In this document: one piece after another, positions 25,872 through 34,261 of the stretch | Layout of the letters: each line of letters opens with the position of its first letter | Position numbering within the stretch: the first letter of the stretch is position 1 | From: a bacterium | Lineage (GTDB): Bacteria; UBA10199; JACPAL01; GCA-016699445 | Assembly (NCBI GenBank): GCA_035454885.1 | Contig: DATIGE010000027.1 | Location: forward strand, 1 to 64,000 | Length of the DNA stretch: 64,000 nucleotides | Reading direction: 5' to 3' | Made by a program: the position numbers and the translations under genes | The notes under the pieces: model-generated | Database searches by the model: none | Seen by the model: the letters and a program-made list of their open reading frames with translations, nothing else | What the model was told of the DNA's origin: nothing

Positions 25872-25910
25872 AAAGAAGCTATTAGAGCCGGATTCGTAGG
25901 CCGACGTCAA

Positions 25911-26324
25911 TCACGGATTCGAAGGCTTGGGATCCTCGTATGTCAGGATGTGGAGGGAAAGCTCGGGGAAGGACTTCTTCATCTCGGAGACGAGGCCCGC
26001 CTTGTCCCGGGATTTTTCGAAGACGAAGCCGACCGATTTCTGAAACGCCGACACCTTGACGGTCGAAGGGTCCACGCCCGCCCGCTGCGCGAGCCAGGAT
26101 GCGATCTCATCGGCCCGCTTTTGAGGTAGGGGGCCCAACACCTTGAGGACCACGAACTCCAGCTTGTCGGGGGCGGCGGCGACCTTTTGCGCCGCCTCCC
26201 AGGTGTAAACCGCGGCGCGGTTGTCCTCCCGGCAGAGGCCGCACGGATAGGCGCTACTGACTTGCGTCAATAACACCCATAGCACCGTGATGGGCATCCG
26301 CAAATTCATGATCGACAAAGACAT
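25911..26324 (-). CDS. Small secreted protein downstream of nirK, unknown
   Basis: 137 aa if started at 26324 (GGAGAAGGGA upstream); starts at 26309 or 26297 would give a tidier signal peptide (MPITVLWVLLTQVSSA). Mature part begins YPCGLCREDN, a CxxC pair, then a ~70-residue beta-alpha-beta pattern (LEFVVLKVLG...ADEIASWLAQ...VGFVFEKSRDKAGLV) reminiscent of a ferredoxin-like/HMA fold without its metal Cys. It overlaps nirK, so translation is coupled. A copper-handling role for NirK is possible but unproven. Confidence 0.6.
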   Translation of the reverse strand: MSLSIMNLRMPITVLWVLLTQVSSAYPCGLCREDNRAAVYTWEAAQKVAAAPDKLEFVVLKVLGPLPQKRADEIASWLAQRAGVDPSTVKVSAFQKSVGFVFEKSRDKAGLVSEMKKSFPELSLHILTYEDPKPSNP

Positions 26325-27279
26325 ATTGTCCCTTCTCCGGGATCACGAACTCAAAAATCGCCCCGTTCGAGGCCCCCAAGAGAAACGTTTGCAGGCCCCG
26401 GAACTCGTTGGCGGGGTTCCCGTCCACCCAGACCTTGTCGAAGATCGTCCCGATCACGTGGAAACTCGATGTGTCGTTGGGGCCGGCGTTCAAGACGTAG
26501 AGGCGGACGCGATCGCCGGGCTTGGCGGCGAGGGGTTCCTGGATGTGGCGCTGGAACCGGCCGTTGAAGGTCACATAGGTCGGGTGCTTCATCTCGACGG
26601 CCTCCATGTCGGTGTCGTAGGTGCCGTCGGCGTCCGGCGTCTTCTTGGGGTAAAACTCCGATTGGACCAGGGCGTATTCGCGGTCCACCTTCGTGGGGTA
26701 TCCGTCCTTGGGCTCGACGACCGTCATTCCGTACATCCCCTTGGCCAGGTGCTGGAGCACCATGGTGGTGGCGCAGTGGTACATGAAGACGCCGGGGTAG
26801 TTGGGGGTCCATTCGAAGGAGAGCGTCTGGCCGGGGTCGATCGTCCGGTACTTGTCCTGAGGCGAGACCATGGCCGCGTGGAAATCGATCGAATGAGGCA
26901 TGGGCAGCGTGAAGCTCGCCTGCTCGGACGACCGGTTGGTGAGGGTGAAGACCACCTTGTCGCCCTGGCGCACGTGGATCGTGGGGCCGGGGACGTCGTC
27001 GCCGAAGGACCAGAGGTTCATCTTGACGTTGTCGAACACTTCGACGGTCTTGTGGCTCACGTCCAGGCGCACATGATGGACCGTCTCCTTGGGGACCGGC
27101 TTGATCTCGGGGAGCTTGGTCACCGTGTCGCCTTCATAGAGGGCGGCGCCCTTGGGAAGCTCGGTGCCGAGCTTGGACTCGGGGGATCCGTATTGGGTGC
27201 CGTAGGTCTCCGGCTTTCCCGCGCATCCGGCGAGGGTGAATCCGACGAGGAGCGCAAGCGCCAGGGGAATGTTTTTCAC
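26254..27279 (-). CDS. nirK: Copper-containing nitrite reductase, lipoprotein type
   Basis: Reduces nitrite to nitric oxide. 341 aa from GTG, with a lipobox LAGC (Cys19), so it is membrane-anchored as in AniA. Two cupredoxin domains. Type 1 copper ligands are H129, C169, H177 and M182 (MPHSIDFHA; MYHCATTMVLQHLAKGM). Type 2 ligands are H134, H168 and the His in SSFHVIGTIF; D132 is the catalytic Asp. GTGA overlap with the small gene upstream. Regulation probably follows the whole moco operon. Confidence 0.93.
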   Translation of the reverse strand: MKNIPLALALLVGFTLAGCAGKPETYGTQYGSPESKLGTELPKGAALYEGDTVTKLPEIKPVPKETVHHVRLDVSHKTVEVFDNVKMNLWSFGDDVPGPTIHVRQGDKVVFTLTNRSSEQASFTLPMPHSIDFHAAMVSPQDKYRTIDPGQTLSFEWTPNYPGVFMYHCATTMVLQHLAKGMYGMTVVEPKDGYPTKVDREYALVQSEFYPKKTPDADGTYDTDMEAVEMKHPTYVTFNGRFQRHIQEPLAAKPGDRVRLYVLNAGPNDTSSFHVIGTIFDKVWVDGNPANEFRGLQTFLLGASNGAIFEFVIPEKGQYVFVDHEFADAHHGAMGVIDASQ

Positions 27280-27557
27280 GGCTCCTCCTTTTCAAGCTTG
27301 GCAAGTTCTCGTGCTTCCTTCGACCAGGGCTCGAAGCGCTCCGCGTGACTGCAAATTCCGATGATGCTTCTTCCACACTGCTGGCTGACCTGCATTTCAT
27401 TTTTTAGGATCTTCTTGATGGCGCTGGACACCGCCGTCTTGAGGGGGGCTATCGGCCCGCGGAAACCCCGCTTCAAGACGGCCTGGCAGGTCGCTTCCGT
27501 CAGGTCTTTGAGAAAACGCTCGATGGGGATGTTGAAGCGAAGATGGGCGCCACTCAT
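27276..27557 (-). CDS. Small hypothetical protein between nnrS and nirK
   Basis: 93 aa, starting MSGAHLRFNIPIE, no signal peptide. The two Cys of ICSH and SQQCGR (residues ~62 and ~70) and the helical SSAIKKILKNEMQ are the visible features. No family recognised. It overlaps nirK by 4 nt and follows nnrS by 8 bp, so it is a real member of the operon and may serve nitrite or NO metabolism. Confidence 0.6.
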   Translation of the reverse strand: MSGAHLRFNIPIERFLKDLTEATCQAVLKRGFRGPIAPLKTAVSSAIKKILKNEMQVSQQCGRSIIGICSHAERFEPWSKEARELAKLEKEEP

Positions 27558-27565
27558 AAAGCCTC

Positions 27566-28738
27566 CTATTCGGTTGTTCGAACGATGCGCGGAAGGGCGA
27601 ACCAGCCCCATGCGACGAGCCCAGCGATCCAGGCCCAGGCGGCGAAGAGGAGATGATTCCAATAGGCCGCCTCGGGAAGGAGCCGCGCGATCGAGCGCGT
27701 CACCGTGGCGAGCAGGATGAGGGCGACGGCCGCCTTGAAAAAGCGCGAAGTCCGTTCCAGCGCGAGGTCGTGGCCGCCGTGGGCTAGGGTCACGCGGGTC
27801 GCGACCGCGAGGGTCATGAGACCGAACCCGCCCACGTAGGTCAGGTGCCGGACGTGGACGGCATAAGACGGAAAGGCGGCGGGGAGCCAGAGACCCAATA
27901 GAAGGAGCCAGCAGGAGATCCAGAGGCTCCACGCCATGGTCGATCGCACGAGGGGAAACCTGTGGATTTTCCAGTCGTGAAAACTCACCAGGGTGAAGAC
28001 CGCGGCCCGGATGGCGATCGCCGCGACCGCCGAAACCCAGACCTCCAGGGCGAAGGACCCGATGAGGATCGCCGAGACCGCCCACAGCGGGGCCGGAACG
28101 AGGCGGAAGAAGGGGAGGGGCTTCGCGTCCCTGGGTCGGATCCCCATCGTGACCGGCGGCGTGCAGGTCGGATGGCCCAGAAGGTTCGGGATGAGAAAGA
28201 TCCCGACCCCGAGGATGAGGAGGAGCTGGAAGCCTTCATAAAGGAACAGGCGGCCGAGGGTGTCGAGTGCCTCCCAGCGGCCGGTCAGGTCATGCGCGGC
28301 TTGGAAAATGGACGCCGCCGTTTGAGTCGTAAAAGCCACGAGGGCGAAGATCAAAGGCGGCGGCGGATACGTGCTCCGCCGGTGGATGCGGCGCCAGCAG
28401 AAGGCGAGCATGAGGAGACTGAACAACCCCAGGGAGGCATGAAAGGGCAGTCGGTTCGGGAGAAAGACCGTGATCAGGAGGCTGGCCGCCAGCGCCGCCG
28501 TCAGCATGAGGTCGCCGCGCTCGGGGCCGAAGCTCCCGGTGAATCGGGGGACCGCGGTCATGAGAAATCCCGCGGCAAAGAGGGGGAGGAATCCCCCCGT
28601 CATGAGGTCAGCGTGCCAGTCCCTGGGGTAGACCGTCATGAAGTGATGAAGAAAGAGGATCCACAGGACGGTGCCCGCCACTCCAAAGAGCCATCCGGCG
28701 GGAAAGAAGAAGCGATAGGCGTCGATCTCGCGGTTCAC
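27566..28738 (-). CDS. nnrS: NnrS family haem-copper membrane protein
   Basis: 390 aa from a GTG that overlaps the TauE stop (GTGA), about 12 membrane helices. Family features: FLHHFMTVYP, GFLMTAVPRFTG (~residue 60), AAHDLTGRW, LLILGVGIFLIPNLLG and VRHLTYVGGFGLMTLAVATRVTLAHGGH (~300), with conserved His residues. NnrS proteins accompany denitrification genes and protect against nitric oxide stress. Its place directly before nirK fits that role. Confidence 0.88.
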   Translation of the reverse strand: MNREIDAYRFFFPAGWLFGVAGTVLWILFLHHFMTVYPRDWHADLMTGGFLPLFAAGFLMTAVPRFTGSFGPERGDLMLTAALAASLLITVFLPNRLPFHASLGLFSLLMLAFCWRRIHRRSTYPPPPLIFALVAFTTQTAASIFQAAHDLTGRWEALDTLGRLFLYEGFQLLLILGVGIFLIPNLLGHPTCTPPVTMGIRPRDAKPLPFFRLVPAPLWAVSAILIGSFALEVWVSAVAAIAIRAAVFTLVSFHDWKIHRFPLVRSTMAWSLWISCWLLLLGLWLPAAFPSYAVHVRHLTYVGGFGLMTLAVATRVTLAHGGHDLALERTSRFFKAAVALILLATVTRSIARLLPEAAYWNHLLFAAWAWIAGLVAWGWFALPRIVRTTE

Positions 28739-29499
28739 CAGAGTCCCCCCCAAAGGCCTCCAAGGAGTCTCAAGGCGACGGTCAGGATCAAGAGGCCCGT
28801 GATCCGTTGCAGGGCCAGGCTTGGAATCCTTCCGGCGCCGAGGCGGCTCCCGATCTGGCCGCCCAAGAAGGCGGCGGCGATCAAAGGAATCACATGAGCG
28901 GCCGGGATGTCGAGTCCTCCCTTTGTGAACTGTCCCAGGAGCCCCGACGCGGAGTTGACCAGGATGAAGAGGGACGCCGCGGCCGCGGCCTGGCGCGGGC
29001 CGGCCCAGCGGAGAAAGAGAAGGACGGGGGCGAGAAAGATCCCGCCGCCGATCCCGACGATGCCCGAGAGAAACCCCAACAGGGTCCCCAAGACAAGCCC
29101 GAGACCCCAAGTATTCCTGATGGCGGGGGCCTTCGCGGCCTCGATGGCCTTGTCGAGAAACAGGAGGCGCGCGGCGGCCGCCGCGAGAGAGAGGCCAAGG
29201 AGGAGGGTGAAGAGCTCCTTGCCGACGGGAATCCTTCCCCCCAGATAGGCCGCGGGGATGGAGCCGATCAAAAAAGGCAAGACCCGCTTGAGGTCCAAAT
29301 GCCCGGCCTTAACGAAATGCCAGGTCCCTCCCGCCGCAACGATCAGGTTGCAGAGGAGGGCGACCTTTGGGATCGAGCCGTAGGGGTATTGAAAGAGGGC
29401 GAGGAGGGCCAGATAGGTCGAACCGCCGGCGAGTCCCCCCATGGCGTAGACGAGGCCGGTGAGGAAAAACAGGGGTGTGATGACCCATGCGGCGTTCAT
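28735..29499 (-). CDS. TauE/SafE-family permease
   Basis: 254 aa, seven to eight membrane helices, from ATG 29499, which shares one base with the moaCB stop (TGATG). Two halves each contain the family Gly-rich motif (GGLAGGSTYLALLAL at ~22 and SGIVGIGGGIFLAPVLLF at ~145). TauE/SafE proteins move sulfite, sulfonates or other anions. Within a moco/denitrification operon, an oxyanion substrate is plausible but unproven. Confidence 0.82.
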   Translation of the reverse strand: MNAAWVITPLFFLTGLVYAMGGLAGGSTYLALLALFQYPYGSIPKVALLCNLIVAAGGTWHFVKAGHLDLKRVLPFLIGSIPAAYLGGRIPVGKELFTLLLGLSLAAAAARLLFLDKAIEAAKAPAIRNTWGLGLVLGTLLGFLSGIVGIGGGIFLAPVLLFLRWAGPRQAAAAASLFILVNSASGLLGQFTKGGLDIPAAHVIPLIAAAFLGGQIGSRLGAGRIPSLALQRITGLLILTVALRLLGGLWGGLW

Positions 29500-30404
29500 C
29501 AATGCCCTCCTCCCCCCATCATGTTGAACGCATGCAGGACGTGAGGAAAGACCGCAGCGATCCCCTCCCGGACGCCGTTGGACGACCCGGGCAGCGTGAC
29601 GATGAGCGTCCGTCCGCGCGTGCCTGCCACGCCCCGCGAGAGCATCGCGTACGGCGTGCGCCTCTGCCCGAAGGCGCGCATGGCCTCGGTGATGCCGGGC
29701 GCCTCCCGCTCGATGAGCGAGCTCACGACCTCCACGGTGACGTCGCGGGGACCCAGCCCCGTTCCGCCCGTGGTGACGATGAGCCCGATCTTTTCCTCGA
29801 TCCATCCCAGAATTTTCTTTCGGATCTCCTCGCGATCGTCCGGGACGACCGCGTAGTGTTTCACATCGACCGGGAATCGTTTCATCTCGTCGCAAATCAT
29901 CTTCCCCGACTTGTCGGATTTCTTGCCCCCCGAGACGCTGTCCGAGGTGACGAGGACGGCGGTCTTCACGGGGGCGACGAGGTCCGCCCCGAAGTCGCTC
30001 TTGCCCCCGTGCTTTTCGATCAATCGCGTCTCGCCGATGACGACGTCTTTGTCATAACCCTTCATCATGTCGTAGATCGTGAGCGCGGCGACCACGGCGG
30101 CCGTCAGGGCCTCCATCTCGACCCCCGTCTTTGCGACCGTCTTCACCTCGGCCCGCACGGTGATCTCGCCCGGTTTAGGCTCGAACGCGATCGAGACGGC
30201 GTCGATGGCGAGGGGGTGGCAATAGGGGATCAGTTCCTGGGTCTTCTTGGCCGCCAGGCATGCCGCGGCCCTGGCGACGTTCAGGACGTCGCCCTTGGGC
30301 GTATCGCCTTTGACGGCCCGGTCAATCGTCTCCTTCTTGGCGATCACGCGGGATTCGGCGACGGCGGTGCGCAGGGACTCGATCTTGTTCGTAATGTCGA
30401 TCAT
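29499..30404 (-). CDS. moaCB: MoaC-MoaB fusion, molybdenum cofactor biosynthesis
   Basis: 301 aa. Residues 1-~137 are MoaC (VARAAACLAAKKTQELIPYCHPL, AKTGVEMEALTAA, YDMMKGYDKD), cyclic pyranopterin monophosphate synthase. Residues ~147-301 are MoaB/MogA-like (VTSDSVSGG, TTGGTGLGPRDVT, LPGSSNGVREG), which adenylates molybdopterin before Mo insertion. The fusion puts an early and a late step in one chain. It ends where the permease gene begins and follows moaA with no gap. Confidence 0.92.
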   Translation of the reverse strand: MIDITNKIESLRTAVAESRVIAKKETIDRAVKGDTPKGDVLNVARAAACLAAKKTQELIPYCHPLAIDAVSIAFEPKPGEITVRAEVKTVAKTGVEMEALTAAVVAALTIYDMMKGYDKDVVIGETRLIEKHGGKSDFGADLVAPVKTAVLVTSDSVSGGKKSDKSGKMICDEMKRFPVDVKHYAVVPDDREEIRKKILGWIEEKIGLIVTTGGTGLGPRDVTVEVVSSLIEREAPGITEAMRAFGQRRTPYAMLSRGVAGTRGRTLIVTLPGSSNGVREGIAAVFPHVLHAFNMMGGGGH

Positions 30405-31388
30405 TTAACCTCCAATCGCGCTCATGCACGGAGTCGCGAGCGACGGCAGTTGGACAAAACCCGCATGGCCCGGTCTCTTTCCCTGCAAGAGATCCCGAAC
30501 CTCCCCGGCGATCTCATCGTCGGAAACACCCGGCGTCCGGAGCCGGTCCCTGAACGAGAAGGTGCCGTCGTAGGCCAGGCAATCCTGGAATCGTCCGTCG
30601 CTCGAGATCCGGATGCGGTTGCAGGCGTCGCAGAACGGGTGAGAGACAGGCGCGATGAATCCGACCAGGGTCCCTAATTCCTGGATGCGGTAGTAGCTGG
30701 CCGGTCCCAGACCCAGGCGCTCGGTCGACGGCAGCAGCGTGAAGCGCTCCGAGAGCCGTTCCAGAATCTCGTCTCTCGGGATGAATAGGCGGGGCATGCC
30801 GAGTCCCGGCCCGATCGGCATCATCTCGATGAACCGGAGGGTCAGGCCTTGGCGGGCCGCGTATTCGAGCAGATCTGTGACCTCGCCGTCGTTGATCCCC
30901 CTCTGCACCACGGCGTTGAGCTTGATGGGGCTAAAACCCTCGCGGCGGGCGGCCTCGATGCCCTCGAAGACGCGCTCGATCTCGCCCAGGCGCGTGATTT
31001 GACGGAATCGCTTGGGTTTCAAGGTGTCGAGGTGGATGTTGATCTGCGTGAGCCCCGCTTCGCGGAGCGCCTTGGCGATCGGCGCCAGGAGGAGGGCATT
31101 GGTCGTGAGCAGGACCTCTTCCAGGCCGCCGATCGCCTTGAGTCGGCGGACGAGTTCCGGAAGACCCTGGCGGACCAGGGGTTCCCCGCCGGTCAGCCGC
31201 ACGCGTCGTATCCCGAGGCCGGCCAGGAGGGACACCAGTCGTTCGATTTCCTCGAACGAGAGGATCTCGGATCGGTGCGCCTTCGAAATGCCCTCGGGCG
31301 GCAGACAGTAGTGGCAACGGATGTTGCACAAATCCGTGAGCGAGAGACGAAGGTATTCGATCTTTCTTTGCGAACCGTCAGTCAGCAT
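30405..31388 (-). CDS. moaA: GTP 3',8-cyclase
   Basis: Radical SAM enzyme for the first step of molybdenum cofactor synthesis. 327 aa. The N-terminal cluster is CNIRCHYC (~residues 20-27), then RLTGGEPLVR (~63). The second cluster near the C-terminus is CDACNRIRI with a later Cys in QDCLAYDG. The protein ends in CMSAIGG; the C-terminal di-Gly is needed for activity in MoaA. It overlaps mobA by 11 nt. Confidence 0.95.
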   Translation of the reverse strand: MLTDGSQRKIEYLRLSLTDLCNIRCHYCLPPEGISKAHRSEILSFEEIERLVSLLAGLGIRRVRLTGGEPLVRQGLPELVRRLKAIGGLEEVLLTTNALLLAPIAKALREAGLTQINIHLDTLKPKRFRQITRLGEIERVFEGIEAARREGFSPIKLNAVVQRGINDGEVTDLLEYAARQGLTLRFIEMMPIGPGLGMPRLFIPRDEILERLSERFTLLPSTERLGLGPASYYRIQELGTLVGFIAPVSHPFCDACNRIRISSDGRFQDCLAYDGTFSFRDRLRTPGVSDDEIAGEVRDLLQGKRPGHAGFVQLPSLATPCMSAIGG

Positions 31389-31956
31389 GGGTCTTCTCCA
31401 GGAATTCCAGGTCCTTCCTTGTGTTGACGTTGAACCAGGCGTCCCCCTCCACCGGAATCCAGGCGACGTTCGAGAGATGGGTGCAGAAGTCCCTGAGCGA
31501 TAGCTTCTCCTCGCCGAGGCAGCAGCGGAGGCGGTGGAGGAGGTTGCGGGAATAGAGGGCCAGCAAATATTCGTGGATGCCGTCGTGGGTCGCGATCGCG
31601 GCGTCGGCCGATCCCGCCTGCGCGATGATCCTTTCGATCGTGATGGCTTGGAGCAGCGGCATGTCGCAGGCCACCACGAAGATCCGGTCGTTCATCGTGT
31701 TGTCGAACGCCGTGACGATGCCTCCCAGGGGGCCCATGCCGGGGATTCCGTCCTGGGCCATGCGGATTCCCAGGTGTTCGTAGGCCCCGGGCGCGTTGGT
31801 GACGAGGAGGACGTCGTTGAAGACGACGTCCATGACCTTGGCGACCCGCTTGATGATGGGGACGCCGAGAAAGTTCGTCAGGGCCTTGTTCTCCCCGAAG
31901 CGCGAGGAGGCCCCTCCCGCGAGGATGACGCCCGTGATGTCAGCAACAAGCGGCAT
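31378..31956 (-). CDS. mobA: Molybdenum cofactor guanylyltransferase
   Basis: 192 aa nucleotidyltransferase with the MobA loop LAGGASSRFGENKAL (~residue 12) and VACDMPLL (~97). It attaches GMP to Mo-molybdopterin to make the bis-MGD cofactor used by NarG. It overlaps moaA at one end and moaE (17 nt) at the other. Presence of mobA matches the need of the nar operon for bis-MGD. Confidence 0.9.
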   Translation of the reverse strand: MPLVADITGVILAGGASSRFGENKALTNFLGVPIIKRVAKVMDVVFNDVLLVTNAPGAYEHLGIRMAQDGIPGMGPLGGIVTAFDNTMNDRIFVVACDMPLLQAITIERIIAQAGSADAAIATHDGIHEYLLALYSRNLLHRLRCCLGEEKLSLRDFCTHLSNVAWIPVEGDAWFNVNTRKDLEFLEKTHAD

Positions 31957-32326
31957 GTTGGCCTCCTTCGATCTTCCAAATCGGCGCCTCGCTCTTCAGC
32001 GCGTCGATCACGTAGCGGCAGGCCTCGAAGGCGTCGGCGCGGTGGGGCGAGGCGACCGCCACGACCACCGCCTCCTCGCCCACGGGGATCCAACCGACGC
32101 GGTGAACGACCGAGACGGCCTCGATGGGCCAGCGGCGCCTGGCCTCCGCCGCGATCGATTCCAGGACCTTCCGCGCCATCTCGGGATAGCATTCATAGAG
32201 AAGCCCCTCGATCCCGCCGTCGTTGCGGATCGTCCCGAGAAAATGCACGACGCCGCCCGACGTCACCGAACGCACGGAGTCGAGGACCTGGGGGACGTCG
32301 ATCCGTTCGTGAACGATCGCGATCAT
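31940..32326 (-). CDS. moaE: Molybdopterin synthase catalytic subunit
   Basis: 128 aa from ATG 32326. It has FLGTIRN (~33), LLYECYPEMA (~46), HRVGWIPVGEEAVVVAVASPHR (~80-100) and KSEAPIWKIE (~115), including the Lys of the catalytic KxxxPIWK motif. It works with MoaD to insert sulfur into precursor Z. It starts 4 bp after moaD. Confidence 0.93.
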   Translation of the reverse strand: MIAIVHERIDVPQVLDSVRSVTSGGVVHFLGTIRNDGGIEGLLYECYPEMARKVLESIAAEARRRWPIEAVSVVHRVGWIPVGEEAVVVAVASPHRADAFEACRYVIDALKSEAPIWKIEGGQHAACC

Positions 32327-32330
32327 CTTT

Positions 32331-32579
32331 TTAACCTCCGCTGACCGGCGGGATGAACGCGAGTTCGTCCCCCGGCCGCACGACCGTTTCCGGAGGCACG
32401 TACTCGCAGTTGACGGCAAAACGGGTGAAGGGCAGGAAGCGCGCGCCGTCCTCCGGGGAATCGAAGAGTTCCTCAAAAATTTCGCGGGCCGTCTTGGAGC
32501 GGTCGAGGGTGACTTCCTTCTGATCCGCGCGAAAGCGGGTTTTGAGGGTTGCGAAGAAACGAAGGGTGATCGTCATCAA
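32331..32579 (-). CDS. moaD: Molybdopterin synthase sulfur carrier subunit
   Basis: 82-aa ubiquitin-fold protein (ITLRFFATLKTRF at the N-terminus) ending in SGG, the di-Gly that is thiocarboxylated. It overlaps moeA by 4 nt and is followed by moaE, its partner. An adenylating enzyme (MoeB) is not seen in this window. Confidence 0.92.
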   Translation of the reverse strand: MMTITLRFFATLKTRFRADQKEVTLDRSKTAREIFEELFDSPEDGARFLPFTRFAVNCEYVPPETVVRPGDELAFIPPVSGG

Positions 32580-33751
32580 TTGTCCTCCAGAAATTCGAAC
32601 GACAAGGACTCGCCGGCGGCGATGCGTTGTTTGGAGGCGGGGACGATCAGAACGGCGTTGGCGCGGGCGAGCGAGCGGAGCATGGCCGAACCCTGCGCCC
32701 CGGCGGAGCGGGCGATGAACCGGCCGTTCTCGGAGGTGACGATTCCGCGCAGATAGACCTCCTTGCCGGAGGCGCCCTTGAGCGGCTCGGCCGCGACCGC
32801 CTCGTGCGGGGTGCGGCTGATCTTTTCGGCCCCCATCATCTTGAGGAGGGCCGGCCGCACGAAGCGGTCGAAGACCAGGAGGGCGGAAACGGGGTTGCCG
32901 GGCAGGGCGAAGACATGGGTCCGTCCCCAGAGGGCGTAGAGCAGAGGCTTGCCCGGTTTGATGGAAACCTTGTGAAAAACGACCTGGGCTCCGAGCGCCT
33001 CGAGGGCCTTCGGGACCAGGTCGAAGTCGCCGGCGGAAACCCCGCCGATGGTGATCAGGACGTCTGCGCCGTTCCCCCGGTTCAAGGCCTTCTTGAGCGT
33101 GTCCTCGTCGTCGACGGCGGCGCCGACCGTCTCCGCCTCGATCCCCATTTCCTTGAGGGCGGCGGCGAGAGCGGGGCCGTTGCTGTTGTAAATTTGTCCC
33201 GGTCGTAGGGGCACGGCGCGCCGTGCCCCTACATCGACCAATTCCGAACCCGTCGAGAGGACGCGCACGCTCGGTCTGCGAAAGACACGGACGGTCTCAA
33301 GCCCCAGGGCGGCCATGAGGGCGATCGTCCGGGACGTGATCCTTTCGCCCGCCCCGAAAAGCCGGTCGCCCTTCGCCACGTCCTCGCCCGCCCGGCGGAT
33401 GTTGTCCCCCCGGGTGACGGGTTTCATGATGGGCCATTCTTCGAACGGCACGACGGCATAAGCGCCTTCCGGCACCGGGGCCCCGGTCATGATGCGAAAG
33501 GCCTCTTCGGGATGAATGACGGACGGTCCCCGATCCCCGGCCGCAATCGTCGGCATGACCTGAAACGAATCCCCTTCGCCGGCGATGACGTACCCGTCCA
33601 TGGCGGAATTGTCGAAGGGTGGGAGCGGGATGGGGGCGACGACCGGACTGGCCAGGTGCCGGTGAAGGGAGTCTTTCAGGGGGCAATCTTCGATGGAAAG
33701 CGGCTCGGCCCGCGAGAGGATCGCGGCCAGCGCGTCCTGCGCTGAGGTCAT
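32576..33751 (-). CDS. moeA: Molybdopterin molybdenumtransferase
   Basis: Inserts molybdate into adenylated molybdopterin. 391 aa from ATG 33751 with AAGGAGAAG at ideal spacing. Features: PFDNSAMDGYV (~45), RIMTGAPVPEGA (~86), STGSELVDVG (~166), GGVSAGDFDLVP (~240), ALPGNPVSA (~290), and a C-terminal barrel domain. Residues ~174-183 (GARRAVPLR) derive from a perfect 28-bp palindrome that replaces the usual short GEPL turn, apparently without loss of frame. First gene of the moco-nirK operon. Confidence 0.94.
   Translation of the reverse strand: MTSAQDALAAILSRAEPLSIEDCPLKDSLHRHLASPVVAPIPLPPFDNSAMDGYVIAGEGDSFQVMPTIAAGDRGPSVIHPEEAFRIMTGAPVPEGAYAVVPFEEWPIMKPVTRGDNIRRAGEDVAKGDRLFGAGERITSRTIALMAALGLETVRVFRRPSVRVLSTGSELVDVGARRAVPLRPGQIYNSNGPALAAALKEMGIEAETVGAAVDDEDTLKKALNRGNGADVLITIGGVSAGDFDLVPKALEALGAQVVFHKVSIKPGKPLLYALWGRTHVFALPGNPVSALLVFDRFVRPALLKMMGAEKISRTPHEAVAAEPLKGASGKEVYLRGIVTSENGRFIARSAGAQGSAMLRSLARANAVLIVPASKQRIAAGESLSFEFLEDN
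33205..33232. repeat. 28-bp perfect palindrome inside moeA
   Basis: Arms GTAGGGGCACGGCG/CGCCGTGCCCCTAC are exactly self-complementary. It shares arms with elements at 51562, 53491 and 57201, so it is a member of a dispersed palindromic element family. Confidence 0.8.
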
Positions 33752-33803
33752 GTTTCTTCTCCTTGCCAATTCGGCCCCGATCCATTGGATCGGAACGTCG
33801 GGT

Positions 33804-33827
33804 GGCGGTGCCGTTTCCGGCGCCGCC
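33804..33827 (-). terminator. GC hairpin downstream of tatA
   Basis: GGCGGTGCC and GGCGCCGCC can form a 9-bp stem (one G-U) with a 6-nt loop, between tatA and moeA. No T-run follows in the direction of tatA transcription, so a terminator role is tentative; it could instead attenuate readthrough into moeA. Confidence 0.3.
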
Positions 33828-33892
33828 CCGTCCCAAGGACCGTGTCCTAAGCCGCGCGGCCTAGGGTTTAGGTCCCTGGGATCGGAGTTTGT

Positions 33893-34066
33893 TCAGGTCA
33901 ACCGGTCCTTAATCTCGGCCGTTTCCTTCTCGACCTCCCTGATCCCCTTCTTAAAGTTCTTGAGGAACTTTGCGAGCCCCTCTCCCAAGGAAGGGAGTTT
34001 GCTGGGTCCGAAGATCAGGAGGGCGAGAGCCAAAACGGCGGCGATTTCCCAAGGTCCGAGTCTCAT
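33893..34066 (-). CDS. tatA: Twin-arginine translocase TatA/E subunit
   Basis: 57 aa from ATG 34066: one membrane helix (WEIAAVLALALLIFGPSKLPSLGEGLAKFLKNFKK type) with the FGPxKLP hinge, amphipathic helix and acidic tail. It forms the pore for folded, cofactor-containing proteins; ActB in this window carries an SRRDFLK Tat-like signal. No tatBC nearby. A near-palindromic ATGATTTTTGTCAC lies 57 nt upstream. Confidence 0.9.
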   Translation of the reverse strand: MRLGPWEIAAVLALALLIFGPSKLPSLGEGLAKFLKNFKKGIREVEKETAEIKDRLT

Positions 34067-34122
34067 AGAGATTTCGTTACACCTCCGTCCCGGAAACGTC
34101 ATGACGGCCGGCAGAAGAGCGC

Positions 34123-34136
34123 ATGATTTTTGTCAC
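34123..34136. promoter_or_regulatory. Crp/Fnr-type site upstream of tatA
   Basis: ATGATTTTTGTCAC, 57 nt before the tatA start; half-sites ATGAT/GTCAC with a 4-nt spacer. Spacing matches the sites before narC and the histidine kinase gene. Confidence 0.5.
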
Positions 34137-34212
34137 ATCCGCTTCTCATTGAAATGATTGGTTTTTTTAGTCATGCCGCCCGCGTTGCATTGCGGCGGGG
34201 GCGCCGCAGGGC

Positions 34213-34226
34213 ATGATTGATGTCAT
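34213..34226. promoter_or_regulatory. Crp/Fnr-type site upstream of the dehydrogenase/TPP operon
   Basis: ATGATTGATGTCAT, half-sites ATGAT/GTCAT, ending 35 nt before the dehydrogenase start. It faces the tatA site across a 195-bp divergent intergenic region that otherwise shows only a GC-rich patch. Confidence 0.5.
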
Positions 34227-34261
34227 TCCGCTGGAAGAGGGAAGAGGGTAGTCATCGAACC

